Shown here: in pieces, positions 17,282 through 25,788 of the stretch
How positions within the stretch are numbered: the first letter of the stretch is position 1
How the letters are laid out: every line of letters starts with the position of its first letter
From: Kitasatospora sp. GAS204B
Lineage (GTDB): Bacteria > Actinomycetota > Actinomycetes > Streptomycetales > Streptomycetaceae
NCBI RefSeq assembly: GCF_029892155.1
Contig: NZ_JARZAG010000008.1
Coordinates: forward strand, 248,001 to 312,000
Direction: 5' to 3'
Length of the DNA stretch: 64,000 nt
Made by a program: the position numbers and the translations under genes
Notes under the pieces: model-generated
Told to the model about the DNA's origin: nothing
Databases searched by the model: none
What the model saw: the letters and a program-made list of their open reading frames with translations, nothing else

Positions 17282-18301
17282 ATGACCGGTTCGGCACCAC
17301 CTCAACTGCTTCGACCGCGTGCCCTGCGGCCCGGAGACCTCGTGGTCATCGCCGCGCTGTCCGGCCCGCTGCCAGCCGCCTACGAGCCCAACGTCCAGCG
17401 GACGGTGGAGCTGTTCGAGCGGATGGGGTTCCGCGTGCGGCGGGCTCCGCTGCTCGAAGCAGGACGGCGCCGTTGGTGGAGCGCGGCCACGCCGGTCGAG
17501 ATCGCTGCGGAGCTCAACGGTCTTCTGCGTGATCCCGAGGTGCGCGCGATCGTCGCGAGTGACGGCGGCCAGACGGCGCTCGGCTACCTCGACCTGATCG
17601 ACGTCGACGCGATCAGGGCCGACCCCAAGCCGATCCTCGGTTACAGCGACATCTCGCTACTGCATCTGGTGCTCCATGCGCGCACGGGCCTGGTCGGGTT
17701 CCAAGCCGACATGGCCGTCCCCGGCTTCGGCGGCTCTTGGCAGGCTGCGCCCGTGGCGCGCCAGGCGGAGCTCGAGAAGCTCTACTGCAGGTTGCTGACC
17801 GGTACCGAGGCGATCGGTGCGTTGCCCGCGAGCCCATCGTGGGAGTGCTGGCGTCCTGGTCGCGCCGAAGGGCGGCTGATCGGCGGGGTGATCAACCGCA
17901 TCGCGCTGGCGCAGGCGACGCCCTTCGCGCTGCCGCTCGACCGGTTCGACGGTGCCGTGCTGTTCTGGGAGGAGATGGGCGGCCTGGCCTCGTACGTGTG
18001 GAGCTATCTGCAGGTGATGCGACACTGCGGCATCCTCGACCGGATCTCCGGCATGGTCGTGGGCGTGCCGCGCGAGATCAGCGGACTCGAGCCCGGCGCG
18101 TCCCCGTCCCTGCGCGAGATCGTCCTCGACGTCCTCGGCGACCGTGACATCCCGGTCCTGGGCAACGTCGAGTTCGGGCATGCCGGCCCGAATCTGCCGA
18201 TGCCGGTCGGCGTTCGCGTCGGCCTCGATGCGCGCCAGCGGACGTTGTCGCTGCTCGAACCGGCGGTAGGGCCGCACGCGATGACGGGCCCGGTCGGCTG
18301 A
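17282..18301 (+). CDS. Peptidase S66 family LD-carboxypeptidase (LdcA/MccF-like)
   Basis: This 339-residue serine carboxypeptidase has the three family signatures: nucleophile Ser in LGYSDISLLHL (about residue 121), Glu in FWEEMGG (about 228) and His in EFGHAGPNLPMPVGV (about 300). It opens with LRPGDLVVIAALSGPLP, the standard N-terminus. LdcA members cleave the L-Lys/mDap-D-Ala bond of muropeptides in wall recycling, while MccF members hydrolyse acyl-sulfamoyl adenylates such as processed microcin C and give immunity. Sequence alone does not decide between these here. There is no signal peptide, so it is cytoplasmic. It stands alone, 226 bp after the small terpene-linked gene. Confidence 0.9.
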   Translation: MTGSAPPQLLRPRALRPGDLVVIAALSGPLPAAYEPNVQRTVELFERMGFRVRRAPLLEAGRRRWWSAATPVEIAAELNGLLRDPEVRAIVASDGGQTALGYLDLIDVDAIRADPKPILGYSDISLLHLVLHARTGLVGFQADMAVPGFGGSWQAAPVARQAELEKLYCRLLTGTEAIGALPASPSWECWRPGRAEGRLIGGVINRIALAQATPFALPLDRFDGAVLFWEEMGGLASYVWSYLQVMRHCGILDRISGMVVGVPREISGLEPGASPSLREIVLDVLGDRDIPVLGNVEFGHAGPNLPMPVGVRVGLDARQRTLSLLEPAVGPHAMTGPVG

Positions 18302-18388
18302 GCACCGGGGCTCACTGAGCCGACCCCGGCAGCAGCCTCCGGGGCCGACTCATGGAGGACGACGGGTCGGCGAGGTGCGGGCCGCAGG

Positions 18389-19666
18389 TCAGCCGTAGTT
18401 GTGATCCAGGGCCCCGCTGGTGGTGTACCGCAGGAGAGCGATCCTGTTGTCGGTCGTGCCGGCGAGGATGGCACGACCCGCGCCGTCCAGCACGACGCCC
18501 GCGATGGTGTCCGCGCTGCCGCCGCCGAGGGCTGCCTGCGCGACGCCGTTGGTGCCGTACTGGGTGGCCGGTGTGCCGCCGGCGGTGTAGCGCAGGGCGG
18601 TGGCCTTGCCGTCGGGGGTGGTTCCCGCGACGGTGATGTCGCTCTTCCAGACGTTGATGGTGGTCGCGGTGCCCTTGGTCGTGGCGGTGGCGACGCCCGT
18701 GGTGGCGAAGGTCCGGTCGATGGCTCCGGCGGAGGTGTAGCGGGCGACGGCGAAGTGGCCGTCGACGGTGCCGGCGACCAGGATGCGTTCGCTGGAGTCG
18801 AGGGCCATGACGGGCCCGGTGTGGATGGCTCGCCGGTCGCTGGTGACGACCTTCCCGCCGGTGCCGAACGCGTTGTCGAGACGGCCCGCAGGGGTGAGGC
18901 CTGCCATGGCGAACTTGTCTTCGGTCGCGCCGGACTTGCGCGTGGTGCCGACGACGTCGACCCGGCCCAGGCTGCGGACCGCCAGGGCCGCGCCGCTCTC
19001 GGCGCCGCCGAAGTCGATCCGGGCGATCCCGTTCTTGCCGTAGCGGTGGTCCAACTGCCCGGCCTTGCAGGTGGATTCGTTGCCGGAGCAGTACTTGACC
19101 ACGGCGATGTGGCCCTGGGTGCTGGCCAGCAGGTAGGGCTCGCCGGCAGAGCCGAGCGTGAGCCCGGTGGCCGCGTCGTCGGTGCCGCCGAGGTCGGTGA
19201 TGCGGTACCCGGTGCCGTTGAACGTGGTGTCAGGACGGCCGTTGGCGGTCAACCGCGCGACGACGACGTCACCGCCCACGGTGCCGGCCACGACGACCTT
19301 GGTGCCGCTGATGCCGATCGCTGCGGCGCCGGCCGCACCGGCGCTCTTGGGCAGCGGCACGGTGGCGATGCCGTGCTCTCCCCAGGTGTCGTTGAGCTTC
19401 CCGCCGGGCGTGTACTTCGCCACGATGATCCTGCCGTTGCTGGTGGCGACGACCCCGGCCGAGCCGTCAGGGAAGACCTCGATGGAAGCGACCGACACAC
19501 CGCCCTTGACCGTGGTGACGACAACTCCGGCAGAACGGTTGGCCGTTGCCCAGGCCTGGCCCGTCGGCACGACGGCGGTGAACGCGGTGAACGCGGTGAC
19601 CGCGGTGAGCAACGGGAGCGCGGCCAGCGCCGTGGCGGTGCGGCGCGAGGCGGGTGGTGTGGTCAA
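18389..19666 (-). CDS. Secreted delta-60 repeat (beta-propeller-like) protein
   Basis: This 425-residue protein begins with a Sec signal (TALAALPLLTAVTAFTAFTAVVPTGQAWA) in which TAFTAF shows a short DNA repeat. The mature part is built of about six to seven blocks of about 55-60 residues with the recurring delta-60 pattern VVARLTANGRPDTTFNGTG, YTSAGAIDRTFATTGVA and YTTSGALDHNYG, each preceded by a strand such as ILVAGTVDGHFA. Such repeats form extracellular beta-propellers of unknown ligand. A single pair of cysteines occurs in KYCSGNESTCKAG. The TTG start at 19666 has AAGGAAA upstream. It is divergent from the lectin-domain protein across 158 bp, so the two may be coregulated. Confidence 0.85.
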   Translation of the reverse strand: MTTPPASRRTATALAALPLLTAVTAFTAFTAVVPTGQAWATANRSAGVVVTTVKGGVSVASIEVFPDGSAGVVATSNGRIIVAKYTPGGKLNDTWGEHGIATVPLPKSAGAAGAAAIGISGTKVVVAGTVGGDVVVARLTANGRPDTTFNGTGYRITDLGGTDDAATGLTLGSAGEPYLLASTQGHIAVVKYCSGNESTCKAGQLDHRYGKNGIARIDFGGAESGAALAVRSLGRVDVVGTTRKSGATEDKFAMAGLTPAGRLDNAFGTGGKVVTSDRRAIHTGPVMALDSSERILVAGTVDGHFAVARYTSAGAIDRTFATTGVATATTKGTATTINVWKSDITVAGTTPDGKATALRYTAGGTPATQYGTNGVAQAALGGGSADTIAGVVLDGAGRAILAGTTDNRIALLRYTTSGALDHNYG

Positions 19667-19733
19667 TCCGTTTCCTTATCAACCGGAACCGGCAGCAGCC
19701 CGATTCCTCACGCTATTTGATGAACCATCACTT

Positions 19734-19750
19734 GTTGATGAGTAATCAAC
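19734..19750. promoter_or_regulatory. Dyad in an AT-rich divergent promoter region
   Basis: A perfect 6-bp inverted repeat (GTTGAT-N5-ATCAAC) lies in an unusually AT-rich stretch (about 19715-19770) between two divergent secreted-protein genes, with a further TTGATGA copy 18 bases upstream. This is the composition expected of a shared promoter/operator; no regulator gene is adjacent. Confidence 0.45.
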
Positions 19751-19824
19751 TGATCACGAACAGTAGCATCTTGCGCGTCGAGCCCTGCGGATCGCGGGCT
19801 CCCGTACCCCCGAACGAGGCTGAT

Positions 19825-21363
19825 GTGAAAAGAACACGACACTCCTGGCTGACAGCCGGCACCGCACTGGCCCTGGCCGGCGGACTGGGCGCCGTGTCCG
19901 CACCGGCGGCGCAGGCCGCCAAGCAGGACCCCCTGGTCGTGACCCAGGTCGGCGTACCCGGCGCCCGCACGGGGGGTGTGCTGGAGTTCGACGGCTCCAA
20001 CGAAGACGATCTGACGTCCCACGGCGTCTACGGAGTGGTCTACCGCAACAACAAGGCGAAGAACGCCTGCACGGGCATCGACGGTCCGAACATCAATCCG
20101 TTCGACGAGTCGACCCACAAGAAGTGGCGGCGCGCACGGGACGAGTTCACAGCGACCGGCAAGACCAAAACGCTGCAGCCGAACTCGTCGACGACCGTCA
20201 GTTCGGACGAGTCCAAGACCACTCACTGGTCGGTGAGTGCCACCACGGAGGTCGACAGCGGACTCAAGTGGGTCTCCAGCATCAAGGTCAGCATCACGGG
20301 GAGCTACGGCGAGGACAAGACCGTCTCCGAAGGCCAGTCGGACACCGCCACCAACCCGACCTCCGACATGACCCAGCGTGTCGCGATGGGCGTCATGTCC
20401 GACGTGTGGGCGGTGCAGACGCTGCCCTGGCGGTACGGCTGGCGCAACAAGGGCGACAAGATCTACGTCGGCGACACCGCGAACAGCATCGCCGAGCGCT
20501 ACACCGTGCCCAACGCCGGCTGCTACAAGACCGGTTACTTCCACGCCCTGAAGATCCCCGCGAGCGTCGGGTTCGGCGTCGTCGAGCAGTATCCCGCGAG
20601 CCAGACGGAGCCGAACTGCCCCTTCCGGATCGAGGGTGACGACGTCCAGCTGCACCCGGCTCTGAAGGCCGGCGAACCCGACACCGCCAGCAACGACCCC
20701 AAGTACGCCATCCCCGCAGGCACCTGCGTCACACGCTCGGACGGCGCCCAGGACAAGATCGTCACCGAGACCGACGAGGACGGCCGGGTCACCGGCCGCA
20801 GCGCCTGGGTCGAACTGGCCACCTGGCCCAAGAAGGGCAAGAAGTGCCTCGGCCCCTTCGCGGCCAGCTGCAGCAAGAACTTCTGGGTCAGCACCAACGA
20901 CGTCGACGACCTCGAGGTCAAGCCGCCGGCGCTGGACACGTGGGGCAACCAGACCACCTTCACGATCCGACCGACCACTGCCTCGAACGACTCCCTGGTC
21001 GGAACGCACGGGGACTTCAACGCCGTCTACGCCGTCGACGGCTACACGGGGAACTGGCAGCTCCTCAGCAAGAACGGCGGCCTGTGGCAACTCAAGCAGA
21101 CCGGCAGCACCAGCACCCGGGACGGCCAGTGCATGATCATCGGCACGCACCAGTACGGGGAAGGCGGCATGCTGGACAACTGCGGCGACAACTCCAACCA
21201 GCAGTTCAAGGTCGTCTTCGCGGGCCAGGGCTCCTTCTACATCCAGTCGAAGCAGTCGCCCGACAAGTGCCTCACCCGGAACACCTCCGGCGCTAACTAC
21301 ACCCTCTTCGCCAAGTGCAACGGCACCGACAACAACCAGCACTGGTCCTTCACCAAGGCCTGA
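19825..21363 (+). CDS. Secreted protein with C-terminal ricin-B-like lectin region; possible pore-forming N-terminal part
   Basis: The protein has 512 residues from a GTG start (GAGG upstream). It has a Sec signal ending SAPAAQAA near residue 32. Residues about 100-180 are rich in alternating Ser/Thr and polar residues (SSTTVSSDESKTTHWSVSAT, then KWVSSIKVSITGSYGEDKTV), a pattern seen in the amphipathic strands of aerolysin/ETX-MTX2-type toxins. Residues about 385-512 (NAVYAVDGYTGNWQLLSKNG, QCMIIGTHQYGEGGMLDNC, DKCLTRNTSGANYTLF, NNQHWSF) look like one beta-trefoil of the ricin B type that binds sugars. Paired cysteines occur in both parts. The pore-forming idea is inference from strand pattern only. 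It ends in a strong hairpin. Confidence 0.72.
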   Translation: MKRTRHSWLTAGTALALAGGLGAVSAPAAQAAKQDPLVVTQVGVPGARTGGVLEFDGSNEDDLTSHGVYGVVYRNNKAKNACTGIDGPNINPFDESTHKKWRRARDEFTATGKTKTLQPNSSTTVSSDESKTTHWSVSATTEVDSGLKWVSSIKVSITGSYGEDKTVSEGQSDTATNPTSDMTQRVAMGVMSDVWAVQTLPWRYGWRNKGDKIYVGDTANSIAERYTVPNAGCYKTGYFHALKIPASVGFGVVEQYPASQTEPNCPFRIEGDDVQLHPALKAGEPDTASNDPKYAIPAGTCVTRSDGAQDKIVTETDEDGRVTGRSAWVELATWPKKGKKCLGPFAASCSKNFWVSTNDVDDLEVKPPALDTWGNQTTFTIRPTTASNDSLVGTHGDFNAVYAVDGYTGNWQLLSKNGGLWQLKQTGSTSTRDGQCMIIGTHQYGEGGMLDNCGDNSNQQFKVVFAGQGSFYIQSKQSPDKCLTRNTSGANYTLFAKCNGTDNNQHWSFTKA

Positions 21364-21375
21364 GCACGAACCGGG

Positions 21376-21409
21376 GATGCTGTGCCCACCCAACGCTGGG
21401 CACAGCATC
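21376..21409 (+). terminator. Strong hairpin terminator
   Basis: A perfect 13-bp inverted repeat (GATGCTGTGCCCA, 21376-21388, complement 21397-21409, 8-base loop) begins 13 bases after the stop of the secreted lectin-domain gene. Confidence 0.8.
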
Positions 21410-21532
21410 TCGATCCTCGGCTCCGGCCACGTCACGGTTCGCCGTTTATCGATCGTGTAACGCGCCGCCCTAGCATCCCCTGCCGACAGAGGTTCGGTAT
21501 CGAACCAGTACTCTCGCCGCAAGGGGACGCGT

Positions 21533-24500
21533 GTGCAGGAAGACCGGCCGACCGAGCCACTCGGGTTCTCGCTGCTGGGTCCGCTGCGCGCCTGCCGTGG
21601 CGCGGCGCCGGTGGCGCTGGGCAGCCCGCAGCAACAAGGGGTGCTGGCCGTGCTGCTGTTGCGGCCGAACGGCGCGGCGGGGGCCGAGGACCTGATCGAC
21701 GCGCTCTGGGGCGGCGAGCCGCCGCCGGCCGCGGTGACCACCATCCGCACCTACGTCTACCGGCTGCGGCGGGCGCTGGAGCTGCGGCCGGCCGAACCCT
21801 CGGTGCTGGTCTCCGCCGGCGCCGGGTACCGGCTGCTGTTGCCGCCGACAGCCGTGGACGTACGGCTGGTCGAGCAGTCGGCCGCCGCCGCGCGGACGGC
21901 GACGGGTGCGGGTCGACCGGACGAGGCCCGCCGGCTGCTGGACCAGGCGCTCGCCCGCTGGCAGGGCGAGCCGCTCACCGGCGTGCCGGGCCCGTACGCG
22001 CAGCGGCAGCGCCACAGGCTGGTCGAGCTGCGGCTCGCGCTGCTGGAGGAGCGGCTGGCCCTGGAGGTCGTCTTCGGCCACCCGGGCGCCTGCCTGCCCG
22101 AGTTGACCGCGCTCACCGCCGAGCACCCGTTGCGCGAGCGGCCGCACGGCCTGCTGATGTGGGCGCTGCGCCGCAGCGGCCGGCAGGCGGACGCGCTCGC
22201 GGTCTACCGCGCCGTACGCGAGCAGCTGGTGGCGGAGCTGGGGGTGGAACCGGGCCCGGAGCTGACCGCGCTGCACCGGCACATCCTCACCGGTGCACAG
22301 GAGCCGCCGACCCGGCTCTTCGGCTTCCCGGCGCCGTCGGCCACGCTGCGAACGGGCGCCCCGGCCGACCTGCCGGCCGACTCACCGGCCGACCCACCCG
22401 CCGACCCGCGACCCGCCGTGCGGCCCGACTCGGCACGCCCCGACCCGGCGGCGCCCGCCAGCCTCCCTACGCCGGCCCAACTTCCGCCCAGCTCACCGGA
22501 CTTCATCGGCCGCGCCGACCAGATCGAACGGATCGGCCGGGCGCTGACCGCACCCGAACGGCGGATGCCCCCGATCGTGGTGCTGGCCGGCATGGGCGGG
22601 GTGGGAAAGACCACCCTCGCCGTGCACGCGGCCCACCGCGCCCGGGCGGCGTTCCCCGGCGGTGCGCTCTACGCGGACCTGCGCGGCGCCGATGCCCGCC
22701 CCGCCGACCCGGCCGACGTGCTGGCCGGCTTCCTGGCCGCGCTCGGGGTGTCACCCGAGGCGGTGCCCGAGAGTGAGGCGGAACGCTCGGCGCTCTTCCG
22801 CTCCGCAGTGGACGGGCGGCGGCTGCTGGTCGTGCTGGACAACGCCCGGGACAGCGCGCAGCTCCAACCGCTGCTGCCGGGCGCCCCGGACTGCGCGGCA
22901 CTGGTCACCGGCCGCACGCTGGCGGTGGGCCGGCTGCCGGCCCTGCTGCGGCTGGACGTCGCGGTGTTCACCGACGCCGAGGCGACCGAGCTGCTCGACC
23001 AGGTGATCGGCGCGCACCGGCGGTCCGCCGAGCCCGCGGCGGCGCTCGACCTGGTCCGGGCCTGCGGCCATCTGCCGCTGGCGGTACGGATCGTGGCCAC
23101 CCGGCTGGCCGCCCGGCCGCACTGGACGCTGCGCAGCCTCAGCCGGCGGCTGGCCGACGAGCGGCGCCGGATCGACGAGTTGCGGGTGGCGGACCTGACC
23201 GTCGAGGCGGTGTTCGAACTCGGCTACCGGCAGCTCACCGCCGAGCAGGCACGGGCCTTCCGGCTGGCTTCCTGGGCCGAGGGACCGGATATCGGCCTGG
23301 GCGCGGCGACGGCACTGCTCGACCTGCCGGAGCGGGTGGCCGAGGAACTGCTGGAGTCACTGGTGGACGCGGCGATGCTGGACTCCCCGTCGGCCGGCCG
23401 CTACCGCTACCACGACCTGCTGCGGGTCTTCGCCCGGCGGGTCTCGCTCGCCACCGACCCGGCCGAGTCGGCCGGCGCCCGGCACCGGCTGCTGGGCCAC
23501 CTGCTGATCGGCTGCCGGGCGGCGTTCCGGCTGGCCGTACCCGGGGACCCGGTCTCCGAGAGCCTGGGCGCCGAGCTGGGCACGGCCGACGACGGCACGG
23601 CCGGGCCCGCCGGGCCGGCCTTCCACGGGCTGGCCGAGGCCCGGCGCTGGGCCGATGTGGAGGCCGCCGGCGCGATCGACCTGGCCCGTCGGCTGGCCGA
23701 GACGGCCGAGGAACCGGTAGGCGCTGCAACGCTCCTCGGAGAACAGCAATCTGACGGTCCATCACCTGCCGAGCTGCGCGCCGCCGCCGACCTGCTGATC
23801 GGCCTCGGCCCGCTGACCCGGGCGGTCGGCGGCTCGAGCGCGCTGGCCGCCGCCCGGGCCCTGGCGGCCGCCGCCGTGACCGGTGGGGACCGGTACGCGG
23901 AGGGGCGGGCCCGCTTCCTCTGCGGCACCCTGCTGCTCGGCATGACCCGGCTCGACCAGGCCGGGACCGAGGCGGGCCTGGCCACCCGGGCCGCCCGGGA
24001 GTGCGGGGACACCCTGGTGCTGCGTCAGGCGCTGAACGACCTGGGGTTGATCGCCCAGGCGCTGGGCCGCAACGAGGAGGCGATCGGCTGCTTCGACGAG
24101 GTGGTGGCGCTGGCCGAGCGGCTCGGGCAGCGCTCGGGCGCGGTGGCCGGGACGGTCAACGCGGCGCTCTCCCGGGTCCGTTGCGGCCAGGCGGGGGTGG
24201 CGGCGCTGACCTGCGAGCGGGTGCTTCCGGTCGCCCGCGAGCTGGGTGACGCCAACGGGACCGCCTACACGCTCTACGTGCTGGGGCTGGCCCTGCACCA
24301 ACTCGGCCGGCACGCCGAGGCGGCGGCCCGACTGCGCGAGTGCGTGGCGCTCGCGGCGGCGACCGGCCGGCTGGACCGGGAGTCGCTGGCCTGTTCCCGG
24401 CTCGCGGACACCCTGAGCGTCCTGGGCCGCCACGACGAGGCGGTCCGCGAGGCCGAGCGGGCGGTGTCGATCAGCGGCGAGGGCGCCGAACGGAACCTCG

Positions 24501-24751
24501 GCTACGCGCTGGCGGCGCTCGGCGGGGCGCTGGCCGGGGCCGGACGGCCGGCCGAGGCCCGCGCACGGCTGACCGAGGCCCACGCGATCCTGGTCCGCCT
24601 CGGGCTGCCCGAGGCGGACCAGGTGCGAGCTCGGCTGGACCGCGTGCCCGCCGGTGCACCGGCGGGCACGCCGGACGCCGACCGCGGTCAGATCTGGGCC
24701 CAGCCCGGCCCGCACGAGGCTCCGGTGCCGTTGTACTCGCTCTCCAGTTGA
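21533..24751 (+). CDS. AfsR/SARP-family transcriptional regulator
   Basis: This 1072-residue regulator has the AfsR layout. An OmpR-like winged helix at residues about 10-95 (FSLLGPLRACRGAAPVALGS, TIRTYVYRLRRAL) is followed by a bacterial activation domain to about 250 (ELGVEPGPELTALHRHIL). An NB-ARC-type ATPase carries Walker A AGMGGVGKTTLA at about 350 and Walker B RLLVVLDNARD at about 428. The C-terminus is a TPR array (QALGRNEEAIGCFDEV, HQLGRHAEAAARLREC, SVLGRHDEAVREAERA). AfsR proteins activate secondary-metabolite genes in response to phosphorylation or ligand. The GTG start has AAGGGG upstream. Its 3' end overlaps a convergent small gene. Its targets are not evident; neighbouring secreted peptides are candidates. 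Confidence 0.93.
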   Translation: MQEDRPTEPLGFSLLGPLRACRGAAPVALGSPQQQGVLAVLLLRPNGAAGAEDLIDALWGGEPPPAAVTTIRTYVYRLRRALELRPAEPSVLVSAGAGYRLLLPPTAVDVRLVEQSAAAARTATGAGRPDEARRLLDQALARWQGEPLTGVPGPYAQRQRHRLVELRLALLEERLALEVVFGHPGACLPELTALTAEHPLRERPHGLLMWALRRSGRQADALAVYRAVREQLVAELGVEPGPELTALHRHILTGAQEPPTRLFGFPAPSATLRTGAPADLPADSPADPPADPRPAVRPDSARPDPAAPASLPTPAQLPPSSPDFIGRADQIERIGRALTAPERRMPPIVVLAGMGGVGKTTLAVHAAHRARAAFPGGALYADLRGADARPADPADVLAGFLAALGVSPEAVPESEAERSALFRSAVDGRRLLVVLDNARDSAQLQPLLPGAPDCAALVTGRTLAVGRLPALLRLDVAVFTDAEATELLDQVIGAHRRSAEPAAALDLVRACGHLPLAVRIVATRLAARPHWTLRSLSRRLADERRRIDELRVADLTVEAVFELGYRQLTAEQARAFRLASWAEGPDIGLGAATALLDLPERVAEELLESLVDAAMLDSPSAGRYRYHDLLRVFARRVSLATDPAESAGARHRLLGHLLIGCRAAFRLAVPGDPVSESLGAELGTADDGTAGPAGPAFHGLAEARRWADVEAAGAIDLARRLAETAEEPVGAATLLGEQQSDGPSPAELRAAADLLIGLGPLTRAVGGSSALAAARALAAAAVTGGDRYAEGRARFLCGTLLLGMTRLDQAGTEAGLATRAARECGDTLVLRQALNDLGLIAQALGRNEEAIGCFDEVVALAERLGQRSGAVAGTVNAALSRVRCGQAGVAALTCERVLPVARELGDANGTAYTLYVLGLALHQLGRHAEAAARLRECVALAAATGRLDRESLACSRLADTLSVLGRHDEAVREAERAVSISGEGAERNLGYALAALGGALAGAGRPAEARARLTEAHAILVRLGLPEADQVRARLDRVPAGAPAGTPDADRGQIWAQPGPHEAPVPLYSLSS

Positions 24752-24966
24752 CCCGGCGCGGTGTAGCAGGAATCCGCCAGCAGGCGCCCGGTGCCGACCG
24801 GAGCGACGCCGGCACCGGCGCCGGCCCCGGGCCCGGCCGCGCCACCGGGCGCGCCGGTGCCACCGAGGATGCCGCCGAGCACGGCGACGAGCAGCAGCAG
24901 GGCCGGCGCGGAGCCGGCCGCGAGTCGGCCGGCCACCGGGCGGCGCGTGCGGACGTGGTCGTTCAT
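24688..24966 (-). CDS. Small exported or membrane-anchored protein with two cysteines
   Basis: This 92-residue protein has an N-terminal basic region and one hydrophobic segment (SAPALLLLVAVLGGILGG, residues about 20-38), then a Gly/Ala-rich linker. It ends with LLADSCYTAPGQLESEYNG and ASCGPGWAQI, with one cysteine on each side of the Glu/Tyr segment. The last 64 bases lie antisense over the end of the AfsR-type gene. Codon choice is compatible with a real gene and the segment order (charged, hydrophobic, linker, Cys pair) is that of a secreted peptide, but no family is recognised. Confidence 0.55.
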   Translation of the reverse strand: MNDHVRTRRPVAGRLAAGSAPALLLLVAVLGGILGGTGAPGGAAGPGAGAGAGVAPVGTGRLLADSCYTAPGQLESEYNGTGASCGPGWAQI

Positions 24967-25108
24967 GGGCGGTAGCGCCTTTCATGGCTGAAGCGCCCGG
25001 CCGGTCAGGGAGACTCGGCCGGGCGCTGCTGAAGGGAGTTGCACGTTCGGATCAACCGGTCGGTGCGGCGGGGCCGCCGACCGGCAGGCGGTCAGTGACC
25101 GCGGACCG

Positions 25109-25519
25109 TCAGTAGATCAGGTCCGGGCTGGTCTGGTAGTCGTAGCCACTGCCGTTGTTCCAGTACACCCGCAGCTCGCTCTTGTAGTCGTGGCCCGAGC
25201 TCGGGTTGGGGAGCAGCGTGCCCTGGTAGTGCGTGTAGCCGGAGCCGCAGGCGAACCAGTTGTCCCAGTGGGTGTTGGTCGTGTAGTCCCAGAGGATCAC
25301 GTCGACCGAACAGGCGTTGGACTGCAGGTTGGTGTAGGCGTCCGAGTTGACGGCCCCGCTGGCGGTCGCGCTGACGCAGCCCTGCTCCCAGGCCGGGCCG
25401 CCGCAACCGCCGCCGGAGGTCGCCGAGGCGCTGCCTGCGGCCGCCAGGCCGAGCCCGCCGGCCAGGGCCGCACCGGCGAAGGCCAGCGCGGTGATCCGCT
25501 TGATGCCGCGAGTGTTCAT
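25109..25519 (-). CDS. Secreted cysteine-containing protein of unknown function
   Basis: This 136-residue protein starts MNTRGIKRITALAFAGAALA, a Sec signal that ends GSASA near residue 33. The mature chain of about 100 residues has four cysteines (GGGCGGPAW, EQGCVSA, NACSVDVILW, FACGSGY), enough for two disulfides, and is rich in Tyr/Trp/Asn/Ser (YWNNGSGYDYQTSPDLIY at the C-terminus), typical of a beta-rich extracellular protein. The ATG at 25519 opens the signal peptide. It shares its upstream region, with tandem repeats and an operator-like dyad, with the divergent ABC exporter. Confidence 0.78.
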   Translation of the reverse strand: MNTRGIKRITALAFAGAALAGGLGLAAAGSASATSGGGCGGPAWEQGCVSATASGAVNSDAYTNLQSNACSVDVILWDYTTNTHWDNWFACGSGYTHYQGTLLPNPSSGHDYKSELRVYWNNGSGYDYQTSPDLIY

Positions 25520-25648
25520 GTCGTTCCCATCGTTGCGAGTTCCCGGCCGGGTCGGCCGGACAGGCATCACCATCCGCGAGCGGCATCGACAGCGGTTCGA
25601 CGCTCGATGAGCGGCGACGCCCGAGCCACCTGCGCCCGCGCCACGAGG

Positions 25649-25718
25649 CCTGAGCCGCGACGCCTGAGTCGCTACCCCTGAGCCACGACGCCTGAGTCGC
25701 GACGCTTGAGCCCGTCGT
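25649..25718. repeat. 14-bp tandem repeat array in a divergent promoter region
   Basis: About five head-to-tail 14-bp units with consensus GCCTGAGYCGCGAC start at 25649, 25663, 25677, 25691 and (degenerate) 25705, each differing from consensus at one to a few positions. The array ends directly at the operator-like dyad at 25719. The function is unknown; it could be a phased protein-binding array or simple slippage. Confidence 0.8.
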
Positions 25719-25748
25719 GCATACCGGGTATACATACCAGGTATGCAG
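25719..25748. promoter_or_regulatory. Operator-like nested dyad upstream of the ABC exporter
   Basis: TGCATACC (25719-25726) is repeated inverted as GGTATGCA (25741-25748). Nested inside is GGTAT-AC-ATACC (25728-25739). The site lies about 40 bases before the exporter start. Such ATACC/GGTAT dyads are typical of TetR- or PadR-type repressor sites, but no such regulator gene is adjacent. Confidence 0.6.
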
Positions 25749-25788
25749 ATGCCCGAACGGGCGTCATGCCCTTGAGCGAGGGGGAACT

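Noticed and set aside
25649..25718. CRISPR-like array
   Set aside because: Units are 14 bp and contiguous, with no spacers and no cas genes, so it is a simple tandem repeat. No CRISPR array was seen anywhere in the window.
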